Shown here piece after piece: positions 33,534 to 46,800 of a stretch of 64,000 nucleotides of DNA; the first letter of the stretch is position 1, and each line of letters opens with the position of its first letter. The translations under genes were made by a program, and so were the position numbers. This DNA comes from Polytrichum commune. Taxonomy: Eukaryota; Streptophyta; Polytrichopsida; Polytrichales; Polytrichaceae. The stretch lies in the NCBI GenBank assembly GCA_950295325.1, contig OX485809.1, forward strand, positions 8,432,001-8,496,000, in the 5' to 3' direction. The notes below the pieces were generated by a model. It worked only from the letters and a program-made list of their open reading frames with translations, did not search any database and was not told where the DNA came from.

Positions 33534-36527
33534 CACTACATATACAAAATACAAATCTCGAATTAAATAAGCATATGTTACATATAAAACTCACTCGTAC
33601 TGTTATCTGTTATGTCCAATAAGGAAGTCATTGAACACTTTTTTTATCCATAGCATGTAAGACAACGCTTCCATCAAGCAAACGAAGACAATAGCATAAT
33701 AACTTAGCCACAATCTAGAGAGGAAAGCTCAAGGGAGCCCAAGAGTGCTCCAAGAACCTCCAATTCGTAAAAACCTAGAACCCAAATGCAAACCCCAACA
33801 AGAATGGAAAAGGTAATCATTAAGGACTATTACCATATGACAATAATGGATGAAAACTTGAATTGGATGAAACTAACAAATGTATTGTCAACTTTTCCTC
33901 TAAACCCTAGGGGGCCCTTTTGTACATTCGAGGGCATTCATGGTGGGGGTACCAAGAATGGGTGTCTAACGGTCAAAGGACTAAATTAGATAACTTTAAC
34001 TTACATAGTTGGTGTGCTTAGATTTGTATTGTGGAGCATATTTTGGATCATACCTACATTTAAAATTCCATATTGGGTACACCAACAAAGTCAATTTACA
34101 AGAAATAAGGTTATCTAAGATATCATTTTGATTCATTAACGAACATCCATAGGTGCTATCAAAATTGTTGACCTTGGGATCAAGGAATGAAAAGGAGTAG
34201 GTTGACGATGATGATGGACTTGGATTTTTTTCCAAAATTTGATTGTAACCTTAAGGATGTTTTCCCCCCTTCTACCACAAAAATGTTAATAAAATTCATC
34301 ACTATGGTGATGAGAAGTTGTGGTCGAGAAGAAGTCTATGGGCGATGAAAGCAACTTCTGGCTTTTGGTGAGGCCACGTTGCCTGTGCTTTCTCGACCGT
34401 CGGATTTGACCGATGTAACCCTCCTCCCTTGATCTCCTCCATTCCTGCCACCACTCATCCACTGCTTCCACTTGCAAAGTCCTGTTAAAATACCAAAAGC
34501 ATTGTTGTGAACAAGTTACTTTGGAGCAAGTGGGAAGAATGCAACATTCCGTAACAATCTACATTATCTACATGTACTTCAATTCTCATTGTATCAATGT
34601 TCTTGCTTTGTGATACCGGGATTGCTAACTTAAATTACGGTACAAAATATTTGTCAAATATATGTTTGCACTAGATTGCATTCAACACAAATAACGCACT
34701 AAAATGTATTCTATGCTTGTTTCCGAATGTGCCAAATTCTTCAATGTACAATAAATTATTTTGTATGTAAACTATTTTGCAGACATATTTTTAAATCCTC
34801 TGAATTTCAAAATTTTAAGTTCTTTTAATATACCCTTTAATATACTTTATACTTGCTAGAAATGCATATTATAAGTATTATGTGTTTATGTTAATTTGCT
34901 AATTTTTTTTCTTCAGTTAGACTTTACATAATATTTGAGTCAGTCAATACATGTTTTAATATATTCTTCTCTTTGTATCATTATCTTACTTTTGGAATTT
35001 AATTATCATACGTTAATTATTTTATTAGATAAAATGAATTGCACATACAAATAATCTAGAACAATCATTCTATTACAAATATTGATGTCCATGAATTATA
35101 ACCTTTCCAAATTCTTTTCTATTTAATATGTCGTCAGTATTGGTGAACACTATTATGGAAAACCATGACATATGTGAATTATTGACTTGCCTCATTATAA
35201 GAAAATTTAATATCCAACAAAATGTTATTGAGATTGTAAGTAACTGAATAATTTAAGTTGTCAAATTCTATATACTAAAGATATGGTCATTAATATGAAG
35301 AGATGAACTTGAAAATTTGTATAATAAATTTCTGTAATTTGTTGACTTCAAAACAAAAGTAAAGAACTTCAATTCCATATGCAATAGAGCATATTCTTCA
35401 ACGTATAATTTATGCTTTGAATTTACATACATGTTGTATTCAAGTGATTCAGTGTTGTATATTTTTATGTATATCATCACATTAAAATAAAGTTCTAGAG
35501 TTGACATTGTAACATATCAACTCTTCCAAAAGATTCAATAACTATGCTATAGATCAGTAAGAAATTAGTCTCTACTATATACCAAATCAATACATTTTCT
35601 CATAAAATTTAAACATTACAACTTATCAACATTGCTATATGCTAAGATGCAAAAATTTCATATATTTAATATTGACAACACTTCAGCAAATAAATGGTGT
35701 GGATCATATTGGCTCGCATCTTTATATTTTGCTTCCTTTCTTTTACAAAGGTTTAGTGTGTGCCATACAACTAGATATTATCATTTATCCAATATTGGAT
35801 GATGTAATCAAATTCATATGAATTTTTGGACAATTCCAACTGCCTATATAATATGTACAGTAAATCACAAAACTACACAAATGAATAGTGGTTGGCAAAT
35901 ATGAAAACAAACATACAAAGTTGTGGTTGTTGTTTTGTTGTTGTTGCTTATGTTGTTGTCATTTCATGTTTTTGTCCATTATTATTATTAAACAAGTGAT
36001 ATGGTCCAATGAAAATAATCACTCTCTCTCATTAGTCCATGATTGGTAAGCTCATGGACATAATCCAAGAATAAATGGATGATATCACACTTCCCTTGAG
36101 TTATGATAACCCTTATGCTTTTGGATGAGCAATCAATTATGAAGCACATATGCAAAAACTGGATTGAAAATTGGATGTACCCTGATTTAGTTATGCTTAT
36201 CGGAAGTGCATGTTTGCTACTTTCCTCCCAATTGTGTTCAGTATTAAGTGTAGAGTAGATATTAATATTCGAAGATGTAGTTCAATCTCTTTAAAACATG
36301 TTGATTTATGATGTTTGCTCTTTGATCCTCACCGAACCACATACCAATCAAATATAGGGGACCGATAATAAAAATTAACAAGCCACTTAAGACCCATCTA
36401 CCTTACATACATCATTGGGTGAATGATGTGACTAAGTTAAGAGCAACAAGAATGAGAGCCAACCTGCTTACGAAGTGTGTGATGTACCTCCATGGTGGAG
36501 AAACCAAGGGTAGCCACGGACGACTAA

Positions 36528-36917
36528 GGGTCGGTTCACATGGGGTCCTAAGTTCCAAGTCCCAATCATGTTAGCAAGTCCCAACATGGAGGCAATGTCC
36601 CAACTTTTGAGCCTCAAGAAACCAATCAAATACGATTAATCGTCATTAAAGTTGGATCTTCATTATTTTATGTAAGAATATTCACGGGACTTGTGTTGAG
36701 AGTTGGATCTAGCTTTTTGCTCTGCCCATCTCTCAACACAAGTCCCAAGCCTCACCTCCAAAAAGTGTTGCCATGTAGGCATCCATGTCACACTTGGAAC
36801 TTAGGATTTGGGACCTCGTGTGAAGTGATAAGTCCCAACTTCCATGCTCATAACGGATGAGATTGCATGGATTAACCTCAAGTGACTTGGGACTTAGGAC
36901 TCCGTTTCAACCGGCCC
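36528..36917. mobile_element. Tourist-like MITE, family C, 390 bp
   Basis: The left end 'gggtcggttcacatggggtc' and the complement of the right end (gggccggttgaaacggagtc) form a terminal inverted repeat that continues into 'ctaag..tccaagtccc'. Both sides carry TAA (36525-36527 and 36918-36920). TAA duplications with GGG-starting ends are typical of PIF/Harbinger-derived Tourist elements. No coding sequence. Confidence 0.85.
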
Positions 36918-36950
36918 TAAAACCCTTAACCCATACTCTCTCTATATATA

Positions 36951-37921
36951 CCGTACGTTAAGGGCAGCTTCGGCGCTCTCTTGCCGAATAATTATTAAAA
37001 GTAAAAAAACAGTGTTCGGCGGGAAGAAAAAAAATTACTAAAAATTTCAGCATTTTAAATAGTTTAATAATGCAATTTCGGCATACATCCAAGAAGTTAT
37101 TACCTAACGGTAAACAAGAATGTTTATTCACGATTTCACAATTTGTGTGAAGAGTTTTACAAAAGATATAAATCTTTCACGATTTTGTGAAGAGTTGAGA
37201 ATGCTCTGTGCTTTATACAAGTAGAGTGGAGTTGTGTTCAACAATGCATATGGGATATGTAAAGTTTGAGGTGAAGCATCTAGTTAGACTTCATTTTTAT
37301 AACACGCATAACTTTTGCATAGAGTCTTCAAATGACATAAAATTTGTTGGAGGTGAAAGATTACTTGATTTCTAAACTTTTCTTAGAGCAACAAAATTCC
37401 AAAAAAGTTGATCTTCTATGCACAAATGAGCTCCGAAAAACTGTTATGAACGCATTTTAATTTTTTGATCTTTACACGGCTGCAATGTTTTGTCCATATC
37501 TTTTGCATAAAGATTTATTTTGACACAAAACTTGTTGGGGGTGGAAGATTACTTGATTTCTCAACTTTTGTTAGTTGGACAAAATTCTATAAAACTTCAT
37601 CTTCTATGCTCAATTGGACTCCAAAAAATTGTGTACAACACATTTGAAAAGCCTCACTTAGAGTCTTGCTACTTCTTAACCCATATTCTTTGTGGACTAA
37701 TGTAAGTGAGCTTGATTACAAAATGAGCACCTTCTCTCCATCAGAATTCATATATGCTTCCAGTGTAAGTAAAATTCTAGTGAGAAGTTAAAATTTCTTA
37801 CTTTTTGGCAATTTTGAAAATTAATTAATTTTATATTCGGCAAAAAATGTCAATAATTTTCCAAAATTTTCGGCGCCTATTTTTAGAATTATTTTGTGCC
37901 GAAGCTGCCCTTAACGTACGG
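36951..37921. mobile_element. Inverted-repeat DNA element with TTAA/TA flanks, 971 bp
   Basis: 'ccgtacgttaagggcagctt' begins a 26-bp terminal inverted repeat with one mismatch to the right end at 37896-37921. Two readings fit: the whole 26 bp is the element end with a TA duplication, or the element starts at GGGCAGC with a TTAA duplication inside an 18-bp palindromic target. Internally a block of about 150 bp is duplicated (about 37,310-37,460 and 37,495-37,645; both include 'gattacttgatttct'). No transposase frame. Confidence 0.8.
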
Positions 37922-37993
37922 TATATTGTGCTTTTACTTTAGCGTAAACAAATCCACCCAGTAACAAAAAATAACCCCACTAGAAAAACATTA

Positions 37994-40726
37994 ATTTAGG
38001 GTTAGGTAAAATCCACCTAACAAATGTCCATCGTAGATCCGGTTCTATGAATCTATGGTCAAGGGTACTTACCTAATTCCATAATAAGTATAGGGGCTAC
38101 CATGAGAACCTTCTCTCAAAGGTTAAGCAACAATGGCTATTTACCCTAAGTAACCCATGATAGGCGGTCAAGTAATGAGGACTAGTAAAGGTGGAAGGAG
38201 TGTGTAACCTACCTCAAAGCTCAATCTCGCGAGGTTCAAATGGTTAAAGAATAGGTCGAATACTTAATGGCAATATGTGTATTCGGTGATACAAAATGTA
38301 TGGTTATGTTGTACATGACTGTGTGACATAGATAACAGTCGGCTTTTGCTATTATTTACCTCGTGTACGTTAGTAACCCTCTCCGTGGATTTGGTTGGTG
38401 GCATGGGCACAAGTGAGGTAAACCCTTCACAAAATTGGTGGCACTCTTAAGTTTTGTGACTCATCTTTCTTCAAAAATAGTGTGTGTATGTTGCTTAAAT
38501 ATTTTACAAGAAAATTTAGAATACAAAGCATATTGGTTTGAGGTAGACTTTTTAGGCTTTGTTGAGTATGTCTTGTACACAATTTTGAACTTAACAATGT
38601 AAACTTTGGATATGTAGCACAACATTTTACCTAAGTGTAAAGAGGGTGAAACCCTACTAGTTTGTTGATTGAGGTTATGATTTTTTACTTTGAGGAGACA
38701 AACCTGTATGGGAAAATACCAAATGAGTGGAGGTAGGTAGGCAAAGATTTTCCCTGAGGGATGGTCCCACCCAACCTCCTGGGTTTTGAAGGCTACACAA
38801 AAATGTAGGAAAATGGAATGGCCTCTAAACAAGAGGATGTACTAAGAAGCATGGGGAGGTCACTCCCTCTTTAATTAATGCATATACGTGTGCTCAAGAC
38901 CTATTTATCGAGGGGCTATTTACCTTGCAGAGAGATTATAAGTTATGATATTTTTCAAAATGAAGGTAAATGCTTGTATTTTAATACACCATATCAATCA
39001 TTATAAGTTTTTTGGGGAATCATCTAAAAATACCCTAATTTATTTATACTTCATTTTTTTCTTATACCCCAAGCAACCAATTTTTTTGACTTCACCCCAA
39101 TTTTTTTTTTCTCAGAGCCCAACCATTGTTCATTTTTTTTCTTCCTTAAACCGCATTTTAATTCGTACACCCCATTTTTCTTTGGTTCTGTAAGTGACAA
39201 TTTTTTCATGAAGGACATATTTCTTCTTAAAACCATGAATTGTGAAGTTCAGACACAATGCTAAACTCACATAAACTAAATCAAAACAATAAACCTAAGG
39301 CAATGCCATGCAACTAAAGCTCTGTCTTAGACTGTGAAATAAAGTCAAATAAAATGCCAAAATTTTCCCTGCTGGCACGTGGGTAGAGACCATTAACTCC
39401 ACATTGGAACCGTTGGTTTAGTAACATTCAAGCAAGCCAGCGTGCGAAGTCATCCATCCAAGTATTTTCAATAAAAAAAATGCCTTTTTTAATCCACTAG
39501 CACAAACCCTACCCTAGACCTGCTACCCCTAGTAATTGTTTCCACGTTATTCTACATGTACTGACTAGATTAAAGAGGCCATTATATGTAATGGTATTCT
39601 ACATGTAAACAAGTTTCACTATTTTAAAACCCCTTATATTATATGTACGTGTTTTTTGCAAAATTTACCTATAATGAATATATTAGATCATGTTTTTTAT
39701 CGCACGTTGTTTGTATGATTTTTTTCAAGTTACCTCCCCGTGCTAAGAAGTGACTAAGCTTGAAAGTAAGCATAGATTTGCTCAAGAAATGCCCAACTCT
39801 CTACCCTATTATTACTTTGGGATTAAAGAATCTACCCCTTTGGCGAAAATATTATCCCAAAAGGATAAAAAATACTTTAGGGTTTGATGAAAACTACCAG
39901 ACAAATGTCCCTCATAGATTTGGATTTATGAATCTACGGTCAAGGTATTTACCTAATACTACAACATGTGAAGGGTAAACTATGAGAGCCTTCTTTCACT
40001 GTTTAAACAATTGTTGCTTACCCTAAGTAAACCTTGAGATAAGGTGAAGTAGTGAGGATTGGCAAATGTGGAAGGAGCGTGTACCATGCCACAAAAGTTA
40101 GTCTCGTGTAATTTGAATGGCTAAAGAACATGTAGAATACTCAATGGATGTGTGTGTATTCAATGATACAAAATGATTGTCTATGTTGGACACAACTGTG
40201 TGACATAGATACAACTGGGCTATGTTGTTATTTACCTCGTATACATTACTAACCCCCTTTGTGGATTTGGTTGGTGGCATGGGCATACTATAGGTGAGGC
40301 AAACCCTTCACAAATTTGGCAGCACTCTTAAAGTTTTGTATCCCAACTTTCTTCAAGTTTTTGCTAAGGTGTTTTGCAAGACAATTTAAAATACAAAGCA
40401 GATGCATTTGAGGCACACACTTGAAGCACTATTGATTTTGTCTTGCACATTTTTTTTGAATTTGAGCATATAAACTTTGGGCATTCTAGAATCATACCTT
40501 TATCTAAGCTTAAAGAGAGTAAAACCCTAAAAGGCTGAGGATTGCGATTGTAACTTTTACTTTGAAATGACAAACTTCTATGAGAAAGCACTGAGATAGG
40601 AAAGATAATTGGACAGAGATTTTCCTTGCAGATGATGGTCCCACCCTCCCTCCTGGGTTTTGAAGGATACACAAATATGTAAGAGAATGGGGTGGCCTTT
40701 GAATAAGAGGCCGTGCTAAGAAGTGA
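37994..40726. repeat. Diverged direct duplication of about 850 bp
   Basis: 37,994-38,849 and 39,876-40,726 match in order over their length: 'tttagggtt', 'gaatctatggtcaaggg', 'gtggaaggagtg', 'tggatttggttggtggcatg', 'acaaagcatattggtttgag', 'cctcctgggttttgaagg' and 'actaagaag'. The second copy directly abuts the 5' leader of the Era gene. The spacer (38,850-39,875) holds another dispersed repeat. Confidence 0.85.
38852..39130. repeat. Dispersed repeat, second copy at 55,915-56,203
   Basis: 'ggggaggtcactccctcttt' followed by 'aattaatgcat', 'ttatcg(a)ggggctatttacc', 'ggtaaatgcttgtattttaa' and 'cttataccccaag' are shared in the same order with 55,915-56,203. Both copies end in poly-T/C-rich sequence. 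Class unknown. Confidence 0.88.
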
Positions 40727-40773
40727 CTAAGCTTGAAAGTAAGCATAGAATTGCTCAAGAAATGCCCAGCTGT
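39739..40773. repeat. Pair of near-identical short direct repeats flanking the second duplicate
   Basis: About 60 bp beginning 'cgtgctaagaagtgactaag' occur at 39,739 and again at 40,712, with one visible difference in the first 55 bases. They bracket the second copy of the 850-bp duplication. They could be short terminal direct repeats or a trace of unequal crossing over. Confidence 0.8.
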
Positions 40774-40774
40774 C

Positions 40775-40899
40775 TCTCAGATTGCACACGAGAGGAGAGG
40801 AGAGGACGCTTCAACAAAGAAGAAGAAGAAGAAGTAGAAGAAGAAGAAGATACGACGCAAGGATTGGCAGGCTCGGTTTGTGAGTGAGCAGAAGCAGCT
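40775..40899 (+). promoter_or_regulatory. Era 5' leader with GAA/AGG repeats
   Basis: A purine-rich leader of 'gagaggagagg' and (GAA)n lies between the repeat boundary and the Era ATG at 40900. Such GA/CT-rich leaders are frequent in plant housekeeping genes. No TATA box is evident within 100 bases upstream. Confidence 0.45.
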
Positions 40900-43800
40900 A
40901 TGGCGGCAGCAGCTCTGGCATTGGGCAGTGGCAGCGCAGTCTGTGGCATGGGGCTCGTGGACAGAAGCACTGCTATTGCTGCACCCGCAGGAGCATCGTT
41001 GGCATTCGTGACTCGCAATGCTTCGAGTTTCGGGAAGGTGGGTGCATTGAAGGCCGCACATTCTCGAAGAACTTCGGTCGGCGTCCGGTGTGCCGGTGTG
41101 GACGGGGTGGTCGTGGCGGAGGAGGCGTCTGCTGCAGCAGCAGGACGTCGAAGGCAACAAAGGGGAGGAGTGATTGTGCGAGCGAGTGAAAACCGGCCGC
41201 CTAAGCCCCCAATTTTTGTGTTGAATGTGAAACCGGAGAGGAAAGTGGTGGAACATGTGGACAAGCCTGCAATTACGTCGTTGGAGAATTATGATTTCAC
41301 TAACCTGGCTGTGGACCCCAATCACCGGAGTGGTACTTTGTTTCTACTTCTTCCCGTCCTTTGTGCCCTTCTCTTCTATTAAGTTGAGGTTTATGTGTTA
41401 AGTGTTGCACTAATTTTCCGAGGTAACATATGTGGGCCTTATGTGGTCTCTCCTCTTAATTGGAGACCAATATTTGAGTGGTGTATGGCAGGGCTTGTTG
41501 TAAAGAATGTCGACCCGAAAGAAACATGTTACTACGATGAAATTGGACTATGTGTTTAAAATACATACAGACACCATTCTAGGTGTAATAGTGAACATCA
41601 CCACAATTGGAAGGGAAGGCCTATGTATCACTTAAAAGAGGAAGAGAATCTTCACATTTGTCTCCTAGAAGTTTTGCATCTCGGGGAACTCCGATAATTT
41701 TGAAACTTGAAATGACAATCTGCGTGATTCATCACACTTGCTAACCGGATTACACAATTCCTTACCCAGACTGATCCAACCGCGAGAAATATCTGTAGAG
41801 TCCAACTCCTCAGATAATTATGACACGGTTGGATTGACCTGGGAATTGTTGAATCTGGTTAGTAATTGTGACGAATCATGACTCCTGCAGATTGCCATTT
41901 CAAGTTCCAGAATCACTGGAGTTTGACTAGATGCAAAAGTTATAGGAGGTCAATGTGAAGATTCTCTTTGTCATTAAGTGCTCCCATGAGCAATCCGAAT
42001 TTTGACGATATTCACTATTGCACCTAAAATGGTGTCTGCATGTATTTTGAGCACATAGACCAATCTCATCATTGTAACATTTTGTCGTTCGTGTGGGCAA
42101 GTCTTGTCATCTACCACTCAAATGTAGGTGTCCACTTAACAAGAGTGACACCACGTAAAGAGTATGTACCTTACTAGGCTTTTTTTTAATCTGCAATTAA
42201 TGTGGCAGACTTTGGGTTCTGAAAATCATTGATACATGAGGTCTACTACATACATGAGCTCATGTACAAATATGAAGATACATAATTCTCATGTTCCACT
42301 ATAAACAACAAAACTCGCAAATTCGTTCACAGTCCCTTTGCTTCACATTGACAACCGTTCCAAAAATTTCAAGAGGAGTTTGTTCACAGTCCCTTTGACT
42401 CTTCACACTGAACTTTGCTTCACATATAAAGGCACAAATGTGTTCACAGTCCCTTTGGTTCTATTCACTATGAAACTACTTCTGGAAATCTTGTAATTAT
42501 TAATGTTTGAGTCATTGCACTAATTATTCTATATTCAAATCTTGTGCTGAGATCTGAGTGTGAGAACATCCTGATGAGGTTGCAGGTTACGTTGCGTTGG
42601 TGGGGAAGCCAAATGTAGGAAAGAGCACACTTCTGAATCAGCTGATTGGTCAGAAACTGTCCATTGTGACCAACAAACCTCAAACAACACGACACCGCAT
42701 TCTCGGAATTTGTTCGGCTGCGGATTATCAGGTGTTTTCTTGAATTCACTCCTGATGAAACTATTTCTATCTGGTGATTAGGGTTTTCATGGAGCAAAGT
42801 CTTCATCTGGTATTGCAGTGCAAAACCATGCATGTTGGAAAATCCTTGGAGAGCAGGGACTAGAAACTCTTGGTGTTGGGAATGGGTATTTGACAGTATT
42901 TTTGTTTTTGATACCATTTGGGTCTAAATACCATGCAAGAACCTTCATACTTATACAGAATTGCCCTGATATTAATATGGTTTGGAATGGTATTCACCCA
43001 AATAATAACTCGGGTATATAATGGATGTCTCACCTTGATATATACCCATCAAATATCAGTATGTGACTGGTATTACAATTTTGATACCCATGGGTAGGTT
43101 CTTTGATACCATTATTGATGTTGATTATTGATACCAATGCATTCACCTATGTACCAGACCAACGCTCTTTCAACCAATGTTATGCAGGTATCTATAAGGG
43201 TACATGTATGGGTACAAACTACCCGACACGGATAGTATCGCATCCTTCCATGTCAGTGTTAATACCCACTTGATATATGCACTTATACCATTGCGAAACT
43301 CCAGTGTTACTAATATACCTTTGGACATTTTTATAAATAATTTTAATACTTTGACTCGCTGGGTATCAGAATTTAAGTCTTTATAAAACACCATCACCCA
43401 CTGGTATACGGAAATAATGATACCCACACAACACTGGTTTCAATTCGTCTGTAGTGATACCACATGAAAGTTTAAACAAGTGAAGACTTCATTGAGTTCT
43501 TTGTGTTGACAATTGGGTAGGAGTATTGCAGATGATATTATATGATACTCCAGGCGTGATTCCAAAGAAAATCAGGAAGTTGGATGAGATGATGATGCAA
43601 AATGTGCGGACTGCAACTCTGAATGCAGATTGTGTACTGGTAGTTGTGGATGCCTGCCAGCAGCCTGAGCAGGTAGCTGCCCTTACCTTGCTATGAATTC
43701 TGAAAGAATATTTGCAATATAAAAACCTATACAAGGTTTCCTGGCATGTTGAGATGTTAAAGGTACCTTCCAACCACATGGATGTAATCTTTAATTGATT

Positions 43801-46800
43801 TGTGAACACTTTGTCTTTTTGTAAACAACATTCTGGCATCAAAATTTCTAATCTTCAGAAAACATCCTTCGACCTTAACGTTAGGTTGTTGCAGATAAGA
43901 ACTCAAAAGCAGATGTCAGCTTGGCACAACCTCCAGTATGCATTCCAAAAACATCTTGTATAGGAGTTGTACTGTATATTATTCCTTGGAAAGCCATTTG
44001 AAGATTGAATATCCATAGATTCATGAAGGTACATCACAAGTATCCCTGCCCTCAATAAATTCGCCCAGTTTTGTCTGTTCCTGGACTTATGCAAGTAATT
44101 AAGAGTTATATCCTTCCCTATATTTTGTTTTGTTGAGGGACTTTTATCTATTCAGCTATTCACCTTTTCCTCTTGAGAATACAGGTTAAAATTCTGTAAG
44201 AGCAACTCCTATGGTCACTGGAAAATTATTCTCTCAATAATTGGCTTTTAACGTTTTTTGGGGGCAATGCTCATTTCACCAACAAAGTCTATATGTTTTC
44301 CAAATCCTCATTGCCCACCAATTACTGAGAGAGAGGCAGCCCATTAAACCCATTTCCACCCTCTAAATTCCTTAAAACCTTTGATTCTTTTTGCGTTAGG
44401 GCCACTAGTAGTTTGAATAATAGTTGTCTAAGTTGCCAAGAAAAGGTCCCAGACCACGAGTATTGTGCATCAAAAGTTGCTCTGAAAGTTCATATGCCCT
44501 TCATAACGAGCTGATTCTGATGTGATTGGAATGATTATTCAGTTTTGTGGAATGGGAGTTGTTGTTCTTGAAATCTGTGATGTGGTAGTTATGGTCAATC
44601 TCTTAGGCATAACATGAGTTGTATATGAAAGTAAAGAAAATATTAACAAAAGTGTGAAGGGCGGAACAGGTGATGGATATGTTAGAGGTTGGAGCAACTG
44701 CAGTGACCGACAGGAGACCTACTTTGTTGGTGTTGAACAAAAAAGATCTTATCAAACCTGGTGAAATTGCTAAGAAGAAAGAGGTATTTGCATTTGTGCC
44801 CCTTTGGTCATACAAGGATGTGTTGATGAATTCTGGCCATAAAATTATATGTAGACATGGGCTGTAGTTGCAACCTCTTGTCAAGCTAGCCACAGTTTAC
44901 AATCACTGCTGCATTTGTTTGTTTGTGTTAAAAATGAACACCCAAATGACACTCGTTAAAGCAAACGAAAGGGGGGGAAGGGGGGGGGGGGGGGTGCGAC
45001 GTATAAGATGATTCAAGAAAATCTTTGATGATTAATAAGATACTCATATGAGCTCCAAAACCTATGAGGAAAATGGCTACAGCCTTGATCTGGAATTGCT
45101 AATCATCTTGTAGTATGATGTGTCCATTCTATGCCCATATACCTTACACAAAAATGCATCGCTTTCTTAATTAGTATTAACATGTTAAGGTGCTCCAGTT
45201 GGTAGTTGAGTTTTACAACATAAGAAACACCAACCTTTACCCAAATTCAAAACTATGTGCAGTGGTATGAGAAGAATGGTGGGGTGGATGAGGTGATCGC
45301 CACCAGTGCAAAGCAAGGAAGAGGTGTGGATGATGTAAAAAGTTGGTTATTAAATCGGCTACCTTATGGACCAGCTTACTACCCCAAAGTAAGCCATCAA
45401 ATCATTTCCTCATGGTCTGTATACGACTGGTAAATGTATTTATACTCCTTGCTTAGAGCTGATGACAACTGTTTTTGTAAGGTGATATGAATGTATCTGA
45501 ATGTTTACAACCGTGCAACAGACTTCTAGTGTTTTGATGTGGTTCACTTGGCGGTGTTCATAAACAGGTTATTGTTGAAAAGCCATTGTTTTCTTATTTT
45601 AGGCAAGTGTGTAGCACCAATAAGGTTCCAACAAAAATCTCAGTTCTTCTTGACATGAACTTGGTCAAAAAATTTGGCTGTAAAGGTGAAATTGATGAGA
45701 TTCGATTTTCTACCTCTGTAGGATATTATTAGTGAGCATCCGGAACGATTCTTTGTTGCGGAGATTCTGAGGGAGAAGATATTCTTACAATACAAGCAAG
45801 AAATTCCTTACGTGTGTCAGGTAATTGCATCCACAAGTTTCACATTATTTATTGAAGCTTGTAAATGCTACCTAATTTTTATGATATATGTCAAACTGCC
45901 ATTGTCACATTAAACACTAAGGGTATCTGGGTCTATGGCATATTTTTTATTGTAGTTATGTGCTCACATCTGCTGTTTTTGAATCTACACACAATCACTG
46001 CCAGGTGAATGTGATTAATTATATGGAGAGAAGAACATCAAAAGACTTTATCGAGCTGGAGATAATAGTAGAGAAGGACTCACAGAGAGGCATCTTGATT
46101 GGGAAGGTGAGATTTTCTTCTTGTACCCAATATGCTGTAAGAGTCGAGTTGTTTACTTGTCATAGGTGAGTTTTCACAGTGATCTTAAGTGCTGGACTAT
46201 CTTGAGTATGTCAGAGAAGAAATTTATTGTTAAGGAAACATCATATTTAAAAGCGGAAACATCAAATCCTACAATATATTATATTCAAGTGGTTTCTTAG
46301 TCTACCAAGAAACTATTGCAAGATTGATCCAGTTTTCAAAGCCCATTATGGCAGTGCTGCTTTGTTGAGATTTATGGTGTTGATCTCAGGAGGGACAAGC
46401 TTTGAAAATGCTCGCAACTGCAGCAAGACTAGACATTGAGGACTTTGTGGGCAAGGAAGTATTTGTAGAGGTATGTCCTACCTGACAAAATTCCTTATTG
46501 ACCTGAGATACGGATTGGGTTACCTCTTGGTTGTCATTACTTTTCTTTACATTGACTAAAAAATGAAGAGTTTTTCCAGGTTCTAATGTGCAGGTGAAGA
46601 AGTGTGCTTGTTGGATTTAATTACTCATATGTCAACCTAAAAAATTGGATGAAACTAGTTCTTTGAATTATACTTATGGACGTATGTTGGAAAAAAGACA
46701 CAACATGTAAAGATTACACAGGAGACACAACAGTCTTCACGTTGAGTGGTCAGTGGAAGAGATGAAAGGTAGACAATGAGAGCCATTGATCAAGGGATAG

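Larger units (their letters stand above)
31054..36500. other. AT-rich intergenic DNA between acyltransferase and MITE cluster
   Basis: Contains the small MITE at 31.5 kb and the two tandem duplications listed separately, a CA microsatellite at about 33,089-33,104 and very AT-rich DNA from 34.5 to 36 kb. I see no coding exon or RNA gene. Confidence 0.6.

Noticed and set aside
36000..36527. Possible small gene before the MITE cluster
   Set aside because: No open frame with recognisable content; one part resembles a family E element end (gacccatctacctt).
43894..43934. Possible extra Era exon in intron 3
   Set aside because: The flanking exons join in phase and give a continuous alignment with Era between VDACQQPEQ and the NKKD region without it.
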